Assembly (NCBI GenBank): GCA_007133875.1
Contig: SLLW01000360.1
Location: forward strand, 1 to 13,991
DNA: 13,991 nt
Source of the DNA: Balneolales bacterium
GTDB taxonomy: Bacteria > Bacteroidota > Rhodothermia > Balneolales > Natronogracilivirgulaceae
Direction: 5' to 3'
Shown: positions 6,613 through 13,991 of the stretch, piece after piece
How positions within the stretch are numbered: position 1 is the stretch's first letter
Layout: each line of letters opens with the position of its first letter
Translations under genes and position numbers: made by a program
The notes under the pieces: model-generated
Told to the model about the DNA's origin: nothing
The model's database searches: none
The model's input: the letters and a program-made list of their open reading frames with translations, nothing else

Positions 6613-7812
6613 TTAGTGTTTGTTGAGTGATTCCGATAAAAGCGGATCGTTTTTGGGAATCATGCTATGTTTTCCAAACTGTCGGAAGAACAGTCCTGCC
6701 GATATACCGAAGAATGCAAGCAGCAGTGATATGTCGAGCCAGTGAACCGAAATAGCACCTTTGTGAAGTATCGGCATCACAATCCAGAACATTTCCGCAA
6801 ATTGAAGCATGATGATCCAGATAGAAACGCCCATCATCAGCTTATAATTCGTCTTGGCTTTCCGGTTTAGCAACAGGAAAAACGGAATGGCAAAGCGGCC
6901 GATCAGAAACAGGTATGCCAGAAAGATCCAGCTGCCATCGAATCGATAGTAATACCACAATGTTTCTTCCGGAATGTTGGCATAGTAGATCAGAAGAAAT
7001 TGACTGAATGCGATATAGGCGTAGAATACAGTGAAACCGAACAAAAAAGCACCAAGGTCGTGCATGTGCGCTTTTTTGATCGTGTTGGTGAGCAAACCCT
7101 TGCGGAACAGATAGAGTACCAGGAGAATTACCACCGCCAGAATGGTCTGGAAGCTCATGGCAAAATAGTAGACTCCAAACATGGTGGAGAACCAGTGGGA
7201 ATCCATCGACATGAGCCAGTCAAACGAAGCGAATGATACGGTGAATGCAAAAACCAGCAGACCCGGGGCGCTTAAAATCCGCTGTTTTTTATCCAGAACC
7301 GCCACTTCGGTCTGCAGATCCATGGCGATCGAATTCTTGTAGAGCCGGTAGCCCAGATAACCCCAGACCGCAAAGTAGATCACATTCCGGATAATGAAAA
7401 ACGGGGTATTGAGGTACGGAAGTTTATGCTGGGTCAGCTCATCGGTAGCGATCCGCTCGGGACGGGTCCATTCATAGAGGAACTCCATGCCGAACAGAAT
7501 GGGGATAAAGAGCAGGCCAAGCCAGATTAACTGAAACGAAATGGTTTCCGGGATGCGCCGGATGACCACGCTCCAGCTTGACCGTGTGACATGCTGTACC
7601 ATCACAAAAAAGAGTGCTCCAAGTACCAGGCTGGCGATGAACGCGAAACTGGTGAGGTAGGAGAAGAAGAACTGCTCGGTATTGACAACCAGGCCGATGA
7701 GGCTCAGAATGATTCCGATAATTCCGGCGGCAAAAAAGCCTGTTGCAATCCGGTTCTCCTCCGGGAAGGTCAGTCGGTCGGAAAGCGTGGTATGATGGTG
7801 ATCCATGCTCAT
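6613..7812 (-). CDS. actF: Alternative complex III subunit ActF
   Basis: A 399-residue polytopic membrane protein of the ACIII ActF family, distantly related to the NrfD/PsrC-like subunit ActC, with about ten hydrophobic segments. Recognisable stretches include the polar start with DHHHTTLSDRLTF, the conserved FSYLTSFAFIASLVLGALF region near residues 49-67, the RRIPE loop after TM3, and the SFASFDWLMSMDSHWFSTMFG segment, which is very typical of ActF. ActF has no redox cofactor; in solved ACIII structures it is a membrane-domain subunit proposed to contribute to proton movement. Two in-frame ATGs (7812 and 7806) are possible starts; the first is used here. The upstream region is A-rich without a Shine-Dalgarno sequence. 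It is the last gene of the ACIII half of the operon. Confidence 0.93.
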   Translation of the reverse strand: MSMDHHHTTLSDRLTFPEENRIATGFFAAGIIGIILSLIGLVVNTEQFFFSYLTSFAFIASLVLGALFFVMVQHVTRSSWSVVIRRIPETISFQLIWLGLLFIPILFGMEFLYEWTRPERIATDELTQHKLPYLNTPFFIIRNVIYFAVWGYLGYRLYKNSIAMDLQTEVAVLDKKQRILSAPGLLVFAFTVSFASFDWLMSMDSHWFSTMFGVYYFAMSFQTILAVVILLVLYLFRKGLLTNTIKKAHMHDLGAFLFGFTVFYAYIAFSQFLLIYYANIPEETLWYYYRFDGSWIFLAYLFLIGRFAIPFFLLLNRKAKTNYKLMMGVSIWIIMLQFAEMFWIVMPILHKGAISVHWLDISLLLAFFGISAGLFFRQFGKHSMIPKNDPLLSESLNKH

Positions 7813-7877
7813 GTTTTACGCGTTTTAGAAAATCTGTTTTTCGTATGTGACAAGTGATACATTATCTCATTTCCAAT

Positions 7878-7909
7878 AACGGTTCCGGGAAGTCTGCCGG
7901 CGGACCGTT
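7878..7909 (-). repeat. Hairpin in the actE-actF gap
   Basis: AACGGT (7878-7883) pairs with ACCGTT (7904-7909), and inside it CCGG (7885-7888) pairs with CCGG (7897-7900) around an 8-base loop, leaving a 1-base and a 3-base bulge. The structure begins about 10 bases after the actE stop codon, in a 107-base gap that is long for this operon. There is no T-tract after it in the direction of transcription, so it is more likely an mRNA processing or stability element than a terminator. The rest of the gap up to the actF start at 7812 is AT-rich with no recognisable site. Confidence 0.4.
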
Positions 7910-7919
7910 GCATTGTTTA

Positions 7920-8534
7920 TCACCGGGCAGTTTGTTCCGGGTCTATGTTCAACCGCTGCAGATCTTCCCGGCCGGCATCCTGGCTTAACTGCAATGCCCG
8001 TACATAGGCCACAATGGCCCAGCGATCCTCCGGTTTAACCTGATGGCGGTAGGAATTCATGGTATTGATTCCGTTATAAATGGCACTGTAGATCTCGCCA
8101 TCCGGCATCTGCCGGGTGTTGTCGGAGAGCAGTGATGTGGCGATATATCCGTACTCCCCAACGGTTCCGTTTCCGTCACCGACACCGCCGTGACACGGTG
8201 TACAGAAGACATTATACTGGTCTTGTCCTCGCTGCAGAAATGATCGGGTAACATCGACCGGTATCGTCTCCACAAAACTGCCGTCAACGTTGATACCCTG
8301 GTAATAAACCGGATTATCCTGCAGGTTGCCGCGGGCGACGGTTCCTTCCACCGGCAAACGCATCGACCGGCCATCCTCGAAGAACGGGTTTTCCTGATAC
8401 GCATTGAAGCGATCCTGCCAGTACATATTATGCTGCGTGTGAATGGGTGGCTTTTCGGATGGCTGTCCCCGGCACGATGCCAGCAGGGCGGCGAGTATCA
8501 GCAGCAGAAAAAGGTGTGATAGTGATATTTTCAT
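7920..8534 (-). CDS. actE: Alternative complex III monoheme cytochrome c subunit ActE
   Basis: A 204-residue lipoprotein cytochrome c. The signal peptide is hydrophobic from residue 5 and ends in the lipobox LLAS-Cys21, so the protein should be lipid-anchored on the periplasmic face. The heme c site is CTPCH (Cys111, Cys114, His115), with the probable sixth ligand Met159 in INTMNSYRHQ. Before the heme site lies the family-typical stretch of about 70 residues with GRSMRLPVEGTVARG and the NPVYYQG motif. ActE is one of two heme proteins of ACIII and a likely exit point for electrons towards the oxidase cytochrome domain. It is placed between actD (26-base gap) and actF (107-base gap with a hairpin). 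Confidence 0.95.
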   Translation of the reverse strand: MKISLSHLFLLLILAALLASCRGQPSEKPPIHTQHNMYWQDRFNAYQENPFFEDGRSMRLPVEGTVARGNLQDNPVYYQGINVDGSFVETIPVDVTRSFLQRGQDQYNVFCTPCHGGVGDGNGTVGEYGYIATSLLSDNTRQMPDGEIYSAIYNGINTMNSYRHQVKPEDRWAIVAYVRALQLSQDAGREDLQRLNIDPEQTAR

Positions 8535-8560
8535 AATGTAATGATCGTGAAAATCCGCAA

Positions 8561-9103
8561 TTACGATTCGGGAATAATTTCTGTATGGGTTGCCCCGATC
8601 TCTTTCAGGAATTCGATGGTTTTCTTTTCGGCGAAAATCGGGTCTGTCGCCTGGATCGAGATGAAAAAGCTGTCGTCTGTGGCTTTGGCTATCCGGTCCG
8701 AGTTGAACAGCGGATTGTGCAGCCGGGGAAGCTTGTTCATTTTAAACAGGCCAAAAAACGTTCCGAATGCTGAAAGCAGGATGACAAGTGCGAATGTGAC
8801 CGGTACAAATGCGGGGAAATTCAAATACGGTTTGCCGCTGATGTGGACCGGATAGGCGATATCCATCGACCATACCTGCAGGGCAACACCACCCATAAGT
8901 CCAATGAGCCCGTGCACCAGGACAATCCATCCCAGTTTGGAGGGTTTCAGCCCCATGGCATCATCCATCCCGTGAATCGGAAACGGGCTGTGCGTGTCAA
9001 ATTGTTTGTACCCGGCCTTGTTCACCGCCGAAGCGGCATCCATCAGGTCAGCCGGATTGTCAAACTCGGCCAGTACGCCGTAAGGTTTATCCTTGGTACT
9101 CAT
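8561..9103 (-). CDS. actD: Alternative complex III subunit ActD (DUF3341)
   Basis: A 180-residue protein of the ActD/DUF3341 family. The N-terminal soluble part has the family signature: YGVLAEFDNPADLMDAA, then FDTHSPFPIHGMDDAMGL. Two TM helices follow (about 57-80 and 95-120), then a C-terminal soluble domain ending DDSFFISIQATDPIFAEKKTIEFLKEIGA, which resembles a small alpha/beta fold. ActD carries no cofactor; in ACIII structures it is a peripheral two-helix subunit on the membrane arm. It starts 5 bases after actC stops, a tight spacing implying coupled translation. Confidence 0.94.
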   Translation of the reverse strand: MSTKDKPYGVLAEFDNPADLMDAASAVNKAGYKQFDTHSPFPIHGMDDAMGLKPSKLGWIVLVHGLIGLMGGVALQVWSMDIAYPVHISGKPYLNFPAFVPVTFALVILLSAFGTFFGLFKMNKLPRLHNPLFNSDRIAKATDDSFFISIQATDPIFAEKKTIEFLKEIGATHTEIIPES

Positions 9104-9108
9104 ATTGC

Positions 9109-10506
9109 TTATCTGGTTGACTTGGAGTTGCCATTTTGTGATCTGTAATACGCCGGATCGGCCTGCGGCATCACCCCTTTGACCTCCGAAATCGCCACCA
9201 TCGGCAGGAAGCGCAGGAAGAGCAGGAATAAGGTGAAGAACAGTCCGAACGTACCGACATAGGTGAGGACATCAACATAGGTGGGGGAGAAGTAACCCCA
9301 TGACGACGGCAGAAAATCCTGCGCAAGCGATGTGACCGTAATCACAAACCGCTCGAACCACATTCCGATATTGATGACAATCGACAGAGCGAAGGTCAGT
9401 GCGATATTCCGGCGGAATTTTTTCACCCAGAAGAATTGCGGTGCAACCACATTACAGGTCACCATAATCCAGTAGGCCCAGGCATAGGGGCCGAATGCCC
9501 GGTTAATGAAGGCAAATTTCTCGTATTCGACGCCGCCGTACCAGGCAATAAAAAACTCCATGGCATAGGCGAATCCGACCATATTCCCCGTCACAAGAAT
9601 AATGATATTCATCTTCTCGATATGGTCGACCGTCATGATGTCTTCGAGCTTGTAGAGCTTGCGTGTGATGATCATCAGCGACAGCACCATGGCAAAACCT
9701 GAGAAAACGGCTCCGGCAACAAAGTATGGCGGGAAAATGGTGGTGTGCCAGCCCGGGATGATGGAGACGGCAAAATCGAAGGATACAATTGTGTGCACGG
9801 AAAGGACAAGGGGAGTGGCAAGCCCGGCCAGAATCATATAGGCTTTTTCGTAGTGCTGCCACTGCCGGTTGCCGCCCGTCCAGCCGAGAGCAAATGTTCC
9901 GTAGACCAGCCTGGAAATTTTGCCCTTAACCTTGTCGCGCATGGTGGCAAGGTCGGGAACGAGGCCGACATACCAGAACAGGGTTGATACGACCAGATAG
10001 GTGAATACCGCAAAAACATCCCACAACAGCGGACTGTTGAAGTTGGGCCAGAGTTGCATGGAGTTGGGCAGCGGAAAAATCCAGTAGATAGTCCAGAGAC
10101 GTCCCACGTGAATCGCGGGGAACAAACCGGCACACATGACGGCAAAAATAGTCATCGCCTCTGCAAACCGGTTGATGGCGGTCCGCCAGCCCTGCCGGAA
10201 GAGAAAGAGAATGGCAGAAATCAGTGTTCCGGCGTGGCCGATACCGACCCACCATACAAAGTTGGTGATATCCCAGCCCCAACCGACCGGATTATTCAAT
10301 CCCCAGACGCCGATGCCCTGGTAGACCAGCCATACGACCATTGCAAGCATTACGGCCAGCAGTACATTGGAAATTCCAAAGGCGATATACCACCACAGCG
10401 GGGTTCGTTCTTGTGGAATATCAGTGATCAGCTTGGTGATGCTGGCGAAATCGTGATCGCCTTTCACCAATCTGGTATCCGACTCAATAGCGGTATTCTG
10501 ACTCAT
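9109..10506 (-). CDS. actC: Alternative complex III quinol-binding membrane subunit ActC (NrfD/PsrC family)
   Basis: A 465-residue integral membrane protein of the NrfD/PsrC family with about ten TM helices. Typical ActC features are the amphipathic lead-in [32 protein letters not shown] with His91 in TM2, the [20 protein letters not shown] segment, and [20 protein letters not shown] in the region where the quinol site lies in related proteins. ActC is thought to bind menaquinol near the periplasmic side and pass electrons to the [3Fe-4S] cluster of ActB, possibly linked to proton translocation. It is 43 bases after actB and 5 bases before actD. Length and motifs are normal for the family. 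Confidence 0.96.
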   Translation of the reverse strand: MSQNTAIESDTRLVKGDHDFASITKLITDIPQERTPLWWYIAFGISNVLLAVMLAMVVWLVYQGIGVWGLNNPVGWGWDITNFVWWVGIGHAGTLISAILFLFRQGWRTAINRFAEAMTIFAVMCAGLFPAIHVGRLWTIYWIFPLPNSMQLWPNFNSPLLWDVFAVFTYLVVSTLFWYVGLVPDLATMRDKVKGKISRLVYGTFALGWTGGNRQWQHYEKAYMILAGLATPLVLSVHTIVSFDFAVSIIPGWHTTIFPPYFVAGAVFSGFAMVLSLMIITRKLYKLEDIMTVDHIEKMNIIILVTGNMVGFAYAMEFFIAWYGGVEYEKFAFINRAFGPYAWAYWIMVTCNVVAPQFFWVKKFRRNIALTFALSIVINIGMWFERFVITVTSLAQDFLPSSWGYFSPTYVDVLTYVGTFGLFFTLFLLFLRFLPMVAISEVKGVMPQADPAYYRSQNGNSKSTR

Positions 10507-10549
10507 GTAGTAGGTACTTTTTTATTCTTCGAAATACGGTTTCTCGTCG

Positions 10550-13500
10550 TCAGGAGACTTCCAGGTTTGGATTACGGATTTTTGCAAGGTAGGATGTTCT
10601 CGGACGGATATTGAGTTCCTCGAGCATCATATAGTTGCGGTCTTTTCCTTTTTCGATGGAGACCGCGCTGTTATTGTCACTGATATCGCCAAAAGCGATG
10701 GCATTTGCGGGACATGCCTGCTGACAGGCCGTCTTTACCGTGCCGTCGGGCGGTTTGACCGAGTCACCGGTCTCATTTTTGGTTTCGATTTTTGCGCGGC
10801 TGATGCGTTGTACGCAATAGGTGCACTTCTCCATCACCCCGCGGAACCGTACGGTGACATCGGGATTCATCGCCATCTGAATTATCTCCGGGTCGTCTCC
10901 GGTGGTCAGATACTCCTTGGAGTAATTGAAAAAGTTGAAACGGCGCACTTTAAACGGACAGTTGTTGGCACAATAGCGGGTTCCGATACAACGGTTGTAG
11001 GTCATCTGGTTGAGGCCGTCATCGCTGTGTGTCGTGGCTGCAACGGGACAGACCTGTTCGCAAGGTGCATTATCGCAGTGCATACAAGGCACCGGTTGAT
11101 GCATCACCTTTGGGTTTTCTGTCTCGTCTCCGCTGAAGTAGCGATCGGTGCGGATCCAGTGCATCTCGCGTCCGCGGCGAACCTCCCGCTTGCCGATGAC
11201 CGGAATATTATTCTCGGCCTGGCAGGCGATGGTACAGACACCGCATCCGACACAAGAATTCAGGTCGATGGTCATGCCCCATTGCGGCTCATGGTCAGGG
11301 AACTGCTTGTCTGAAAACAGGGAGACAGGCTGCTCACGCTCACCCCCGAATTTGCCCGGAACATACACCGCGTCCTGGGCAAAGGTCGGATTCTCGCGGT
11401 AGTGATCCAGGTCGGCGTCCTGAACATGGGGCCGGCCCTCCAGGCTGTGATGATCCTGCGTGCTGGCAATTTCGTAGGTGCGCCCCACCGTGGTTACATC
11501 CACACTCCGGCGGAACAGACGGCTTTCGGTCGATCGCAGCGGATAGGTGTTGACACCAACCTGATCGGCTACCCTGCCGACCTGCTGCCGGCCATAACCG
11601 GTGTAAATCGTAATACTGTTATCGGCATGGCCCGGCAATACCCATGCGGCTATCTCGGCCTGCTCGCCGGTCTCTGTCTCAATGCGAATAACCTGCATTT
11701 TAGGATCGCCAAATGTGCGGGATGACGGAACCCCGATCCTGCCGGCGGTATTCGGAGAAAGCAGGGCAACATTATCCCATGTGATTTTCGTCATCGGATC
11801 CGGCAGCTCCTGCAGCCAGCCGTTATTGGCAAATCGGCCGTCGTGCAGCTTGGGGTCGGGCTTGATCACCAATTCAATCGCATCCGCTGGTTGCTCCACC
11901 GGCCGACCTGTAAATTCCGCAGCTTCGGTTGCAAGATTGGCGGAGAGCGCGACATCCGCAGCTTCAAATCGTGAGTCCTGCCGGATTCCGTCGTGAAGCA
12001 TTCGGTTCCAGTTACTTTCAAAGGCATCCGGGAAAAAACCTTGCCAGGTTTCGCGGACCAGCTCATGGCCGGTCGCCTCCTCACCGGTAACAACAGCCTG
12101 CAAAAATTCCACTTCACTTTTCCCGCCGAACAGCGGCTGAATCATCGGCTGAATGACCGACGGAACTCCGGTCCAGGAGTAGCCATCCCCCCATGCCTCC
12201 AAAAAATGGGCACGGTTGACGTGCCAGGTGCTCACACGGGAGGTCTCATCATAATGGGGCGAAAGGTGGATACTGGTTGGAACCTGTGACAGGGCATTTT
12301 CAAAACCGAGATCGGCTGGTGCGGTATAAACGGGATTGGTTCCGATCATCACCACCGTGTCGATATTGCCGGCCGTCATGTCATTAACCAGTTCGGAGAG
12401 GGCCTGGTTCTGATCACCCTCGTCCAGATACGGTACTTCAAGATATTCGACAGTTTCTCCGGCATTGCCAAGGGCCAGATTGATGGCAGCGACCGTGGCA
12501 TGGACCCCCTCATCATGCTCAGCACCAGCGGTGACAATACTGCTGCCCTGTTGGCGGATCAGCTCTTCGGCAAGGACACTCACCCAGCTGTGGCCGCTGA
12601 AATAGTTACTGATGCCGGCAAAGGCCTCCAGCCCGCCAATCCGTCCGGCGAGTTCGGATGCCAGTGCATAGGTAAAATGGGGGATTTCGGACGATTTGAT
12701 GCGGAGACGATGATCGGCATTGGATCCGGTCAGCGTATAGTTGCTCTCTGCTATATAAAGCCGTGATGGTTCGTCGTCGGGTGATGACATACCGCGGCTT
12801 TTGGCAAAATCACCAATATAGCGGACGTTATTGTCGCTCTCCTGCATGAAGTCATCATCCAGGGATACGGTAACCCGCGCTTTGTCAAAGTGGTAGACCG
12901 GCCTGAGGCGCTGACCGAACGCTTTTGCGATGCCGTTGTACAGTGACTCGTCATGATATGGCTCGAACGTGACCCACCGGGCGTTCGGGAACCGGCCGGA
13001 TGCCTGTTCTTTTAGGCGTGCGAGGGTGGGAGAGGAGTTGGCCTCGCTAATAAAAGCGATACTGCGTTCGGTATCGGAAAAATGGTCGTTGCAGAAAGCG
13101 ACAAAATCCTCCCAACTGCTGTTCGATCCGTTCTGACGTACCTTGCGTGACCGGTCCTGGTCGTACAGGTCCAGGATAGCGGCCTGGTGGCGGCTGTTGG
13201 TGCGCCCGGCACTCTCCGGATGAAGCTCGTTTCCCTCAATTTTGGTGGGACGACCTTCATTTGTCTCCACCACGATGCCGGTCAGACTTCCGCGAAACGG
13301 GATCGCCGATGCGTAATAAAGCGGAACGCCGGGAACCATATGTTCCGGCTGATTGGTAAAAGGGAGGATTTTCTGAACGGGTTTTCGGCAGGATGCGAGT
13401 CCGGCCAGGGCGACCGATGCCCCCATGATCTGCAGAAAATTCCTGCGGGAGACACCGTCGTTCAGTTCGGTGGCATTTTCGGGGAATTCACGTTCGGCGT

Positions 13501-13573
13501 ACTTTTTGTACTCTTCGTTTTGAGCCAACTCGTTGAGGCTTCGCCAATACGTTTGTTGTTGCTCTTTTGCCAT
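10550..13573 (-). CDS. actB: Alternative complex III iron-sulfur subunit ActB (MopB-like plus ferredoxin-like fusion)
   Basis: A 1007-residue fusion. It begins with an N-terminal Tat-type signal, SRRNFLQIMG (residues 42-51), ending in a lipobox-like LAS-Cys62. A large domain related to molybdopterin oxidoreductases follows (about 70-740); in characterised ACIII it carries no molybdenum cofactor. The C-terminal quarter is an NrfC/PsrB-like ferredoxin domain. I count 15 cluster cysteines in four groups: CVGCGVCTIAC, CMHCDNAPCEQVC, CIGTRYCANNC and CTYC with CQQAC. The third group has Thr where a fourth Cys would be, so 15 ligands fit three [4Fe-4S] and one [3Fe-4S] cluster, exactly as known for ActB. 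It conducts electrons from the quinol site in ActC to the heme subunits. It is 36 bases downstream of actA. The RR signal shows export of the folded, cofactor-loaded protein. Confidence 0.97.
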   Translation of the reverse strand: MAKEQQQTYWRSLNELAQNEEYKKYAEREFPENATELNDGVSRRNFLQIMGASVALAGLASCRKPVQKILPFTNQPEHMVPGVPLYYASAIPFRGSLTGIVVETNEGRPTKIEGNELHPESAGRTNSRHQAAILDLYDQDRSRKVRQNGSNSSWEDFVAFCNDHFSDTERSIAFISEANSSPTLARLKEQASGRFPNARWVTFEPYHDESLYNGIAKAFGQRLRPVYHFDKARVTVSLDDDFMQESDNNVRYIGDFAKSRGMSSPDDEPSRLYIAESNYTLTGSNADHRLRIKSSEIPHFTYALASELAGRIGGLEAFAGISNYFSGHSWVSVLAEELIRQQGSSIVTAGAEHDEGVHATVAAINLALGNAGETVEYLEVPYLDEGDQNQALSELVNDMTAGNIDTVVMIGTNPVYTAPADLGFENALSQVPTSIHLSPHYDETSRVSTWHVNRAHFLEAWGDGYSWTGVPSVIQPMIQPLFGGKSEVEFLQAVVTGEEATGHELVRETWQGFFPDAFESNWNRMLHDGIRQDSRFEAADVALSANLATEAAEFTGRPVEQPADAIELVIKPDPKLHDGRFANNGWLQELPDPMTKITWDNVALLSPNTAGRIGVPSSRTFGDPKMQVIRIETETGEQAEIAAWVLPGHADNSITIYTGYGRQQVGRVADQVGVNTYPLRSTESRLFRRSVDVTTVGRTYEIASTQDHHSLEGRPHVQDADLDHYRENPTFAQDAVYVPGKFGGEREQPVSLFSDKQFPDHEPQWGMTIDLNSCVGCGVCTIACQAENNIPVIGKREVRRGREMHWIRTDRYFSGDETENPKVMHQPVPCMHCDNAPCEQVCPVAATTHSDDGLNQMTYNRCIGTRYCANNCPFKVRRFNFFNYSKEYLTTGDDPEIIQMAMNPDVTVRFRGVMEKCTYCVQRISRAKIETKNETGDSVKPPDGTVKTACQQACPANAIAFGDISDNNSAVSIEKGKDRNYMMLEELNIRPRTSYLAKIRNPNLEVS

Positions 13574-13609
13574 ATGTTAGGAAAGGTGTTGTCGGTCGTG
13601 CAGGGTGAT

Positions 13610-13991
13610 TTATCGGTGACAGGCGTTACAGTAAACAGGTGCATCGATATTTCTTTTTTCGATGACCATCTGTGCAAATTCATAGTGATCGTCAGGTGGT
13701 TCCCAGGCCATGTTGGTGACCTCTTCCACCGGGCGCAGGTTGGGTGCCGGATCGTTGTGGCAGTCGAGGCACCATCCCATACTCATTGATTCGGTTTTCA
13801 TAACAACCTCCATGCGATCCACCCGTCCGTGACAGGTGGCACATCCGATCCCTACATTGACATGAGCCGAGTGATTGAAGTATGCGTGGTCAGGAACATC
13901 GTGAACCCGAATCCATTCCATCGGGTCTCCGGTTTCCCAGCTGTCACGCAGGGGATCCAGCGCTTCGATATCCAATCCAACATACTCATGG
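13610..13991 (-). CDS. actA: Alternative complex III multiheme cytochrome c subunit ActA, C-terminal part
   Basis: The frame is open to the right edge (first readable residues HEYVGLDIEALDP), so this is the C-terminal part only; a TTG inside the frame at 13975 should not be taken as the start. Three heme c motifs are visible: CATCH, CLDCH and CNACH, the last five residues from the end. The flanking sequence is characteristic of ActA: PMEWIRVHDVPDHAYFNHSA, then HGRVDRMEVV and SMSMGWCLDCH. Full-length ActA proteins are pentaheme or hexaheme with an N-terminal membrane helix, so the missing part should hold two or three more hemes. ActA collects electrons from ActB and forms the periplasmic heme wire. 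It lies 36 bases before actB; the operon promoter must be beyond the window. Confidence 0.95.
   Translation of the reverse strand, partial: HEYVGLDIEALDPLRDSWETGDPMEWIRVHDVPDHAYFNHSAHVNVGIGCATCHGRVDRMEVVMKTESMSMGWCLDCHNDPAPNLRPVEEVTNMAWEPPDDHYEFAQMVIEKRNIDAPVYCNACHR

Noticed and set aside
10054..10614. 186-residue plus-strand frame spanning the actC/actB junction
   Set aside because: Antisense to two certain genes, low-information sequence.
1..13991. CRISPR array, insertion sequence, tRNA or rRNA
   Set aside because: Looked for regular direct repeats, transposase motifs, terminal repeats and cloverleaf-like sequences by eye; none found.

Overview
The window reads almost entirely right to left. 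It carries one long minus-strand respiratory operon that couples quinol oxidation to oxygen reduction. The order in the direction of transcription is actA (5' part outside the window), actB, actC, actD, actE, actF, a small one-TM protein, a SCO-type copper chaperone, then coxB, coxA, coxC and coxD. The first six genes encode alternative complex III (ACIII), a quinol:electron-acceptor oxidoreductase unrelated to the bc1 complex. The last four encode a caa3-type, A2-family heme-copper oxygen reductase whose subunit II carries its own cytochrome c domain. ActA, ActE and the CoxB cytochrome domain would form the electron wire from quinol to CuA. The SCO protein would help load CuA. The gene order fits the ACIII-caa3 association known from Rhodothermus marinus.

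The organism is probably an aerobic member of the Bacteroidota/Rhodothermota/Balneolota group (inference). The reasons are the ACIII-caa3 cluster, the YSHPxV motif in CoxA as in Rhodothermus, the general lack of Shine-Dalgarno sequences with A-rich leaders instead, a TAnnTTTG-type -7 promoter element, and a LacI-type regulator. Balneolales is my best guess from protein style and moderate G+C, but no 16S or other marker is present.

Layout: 1-69 (minus) is the first 23 codons of a LacI-family regulator. 70-639 is an AT-rich non-coding stretch with its probable promoter. 640-1446 (plus) is a periplasmic-binding-protein-like domain with no signal peptide. 1447-1541 is a convergent gap with a small hairpin. 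1542-6493 (minus) is the oxidase half: coxD, coxC, coxA, coxB, SCO and the small TM protein. 6494-6612 is a non-coding gap holding a predicted RNA pseudoknot closed by an outer helix. 6613-13991 (minus) is the ACIII half, actF to actA.

The protein genes of the operon are recognisable and intact. The least explained items are the pseudoknot at the ACIII/oxidase boundary (6545-6612), a long hairpin between actE and actF, the 117-residue membrane protein overlapping the SCO gene, and the leaderless binding-protein gene at the left.
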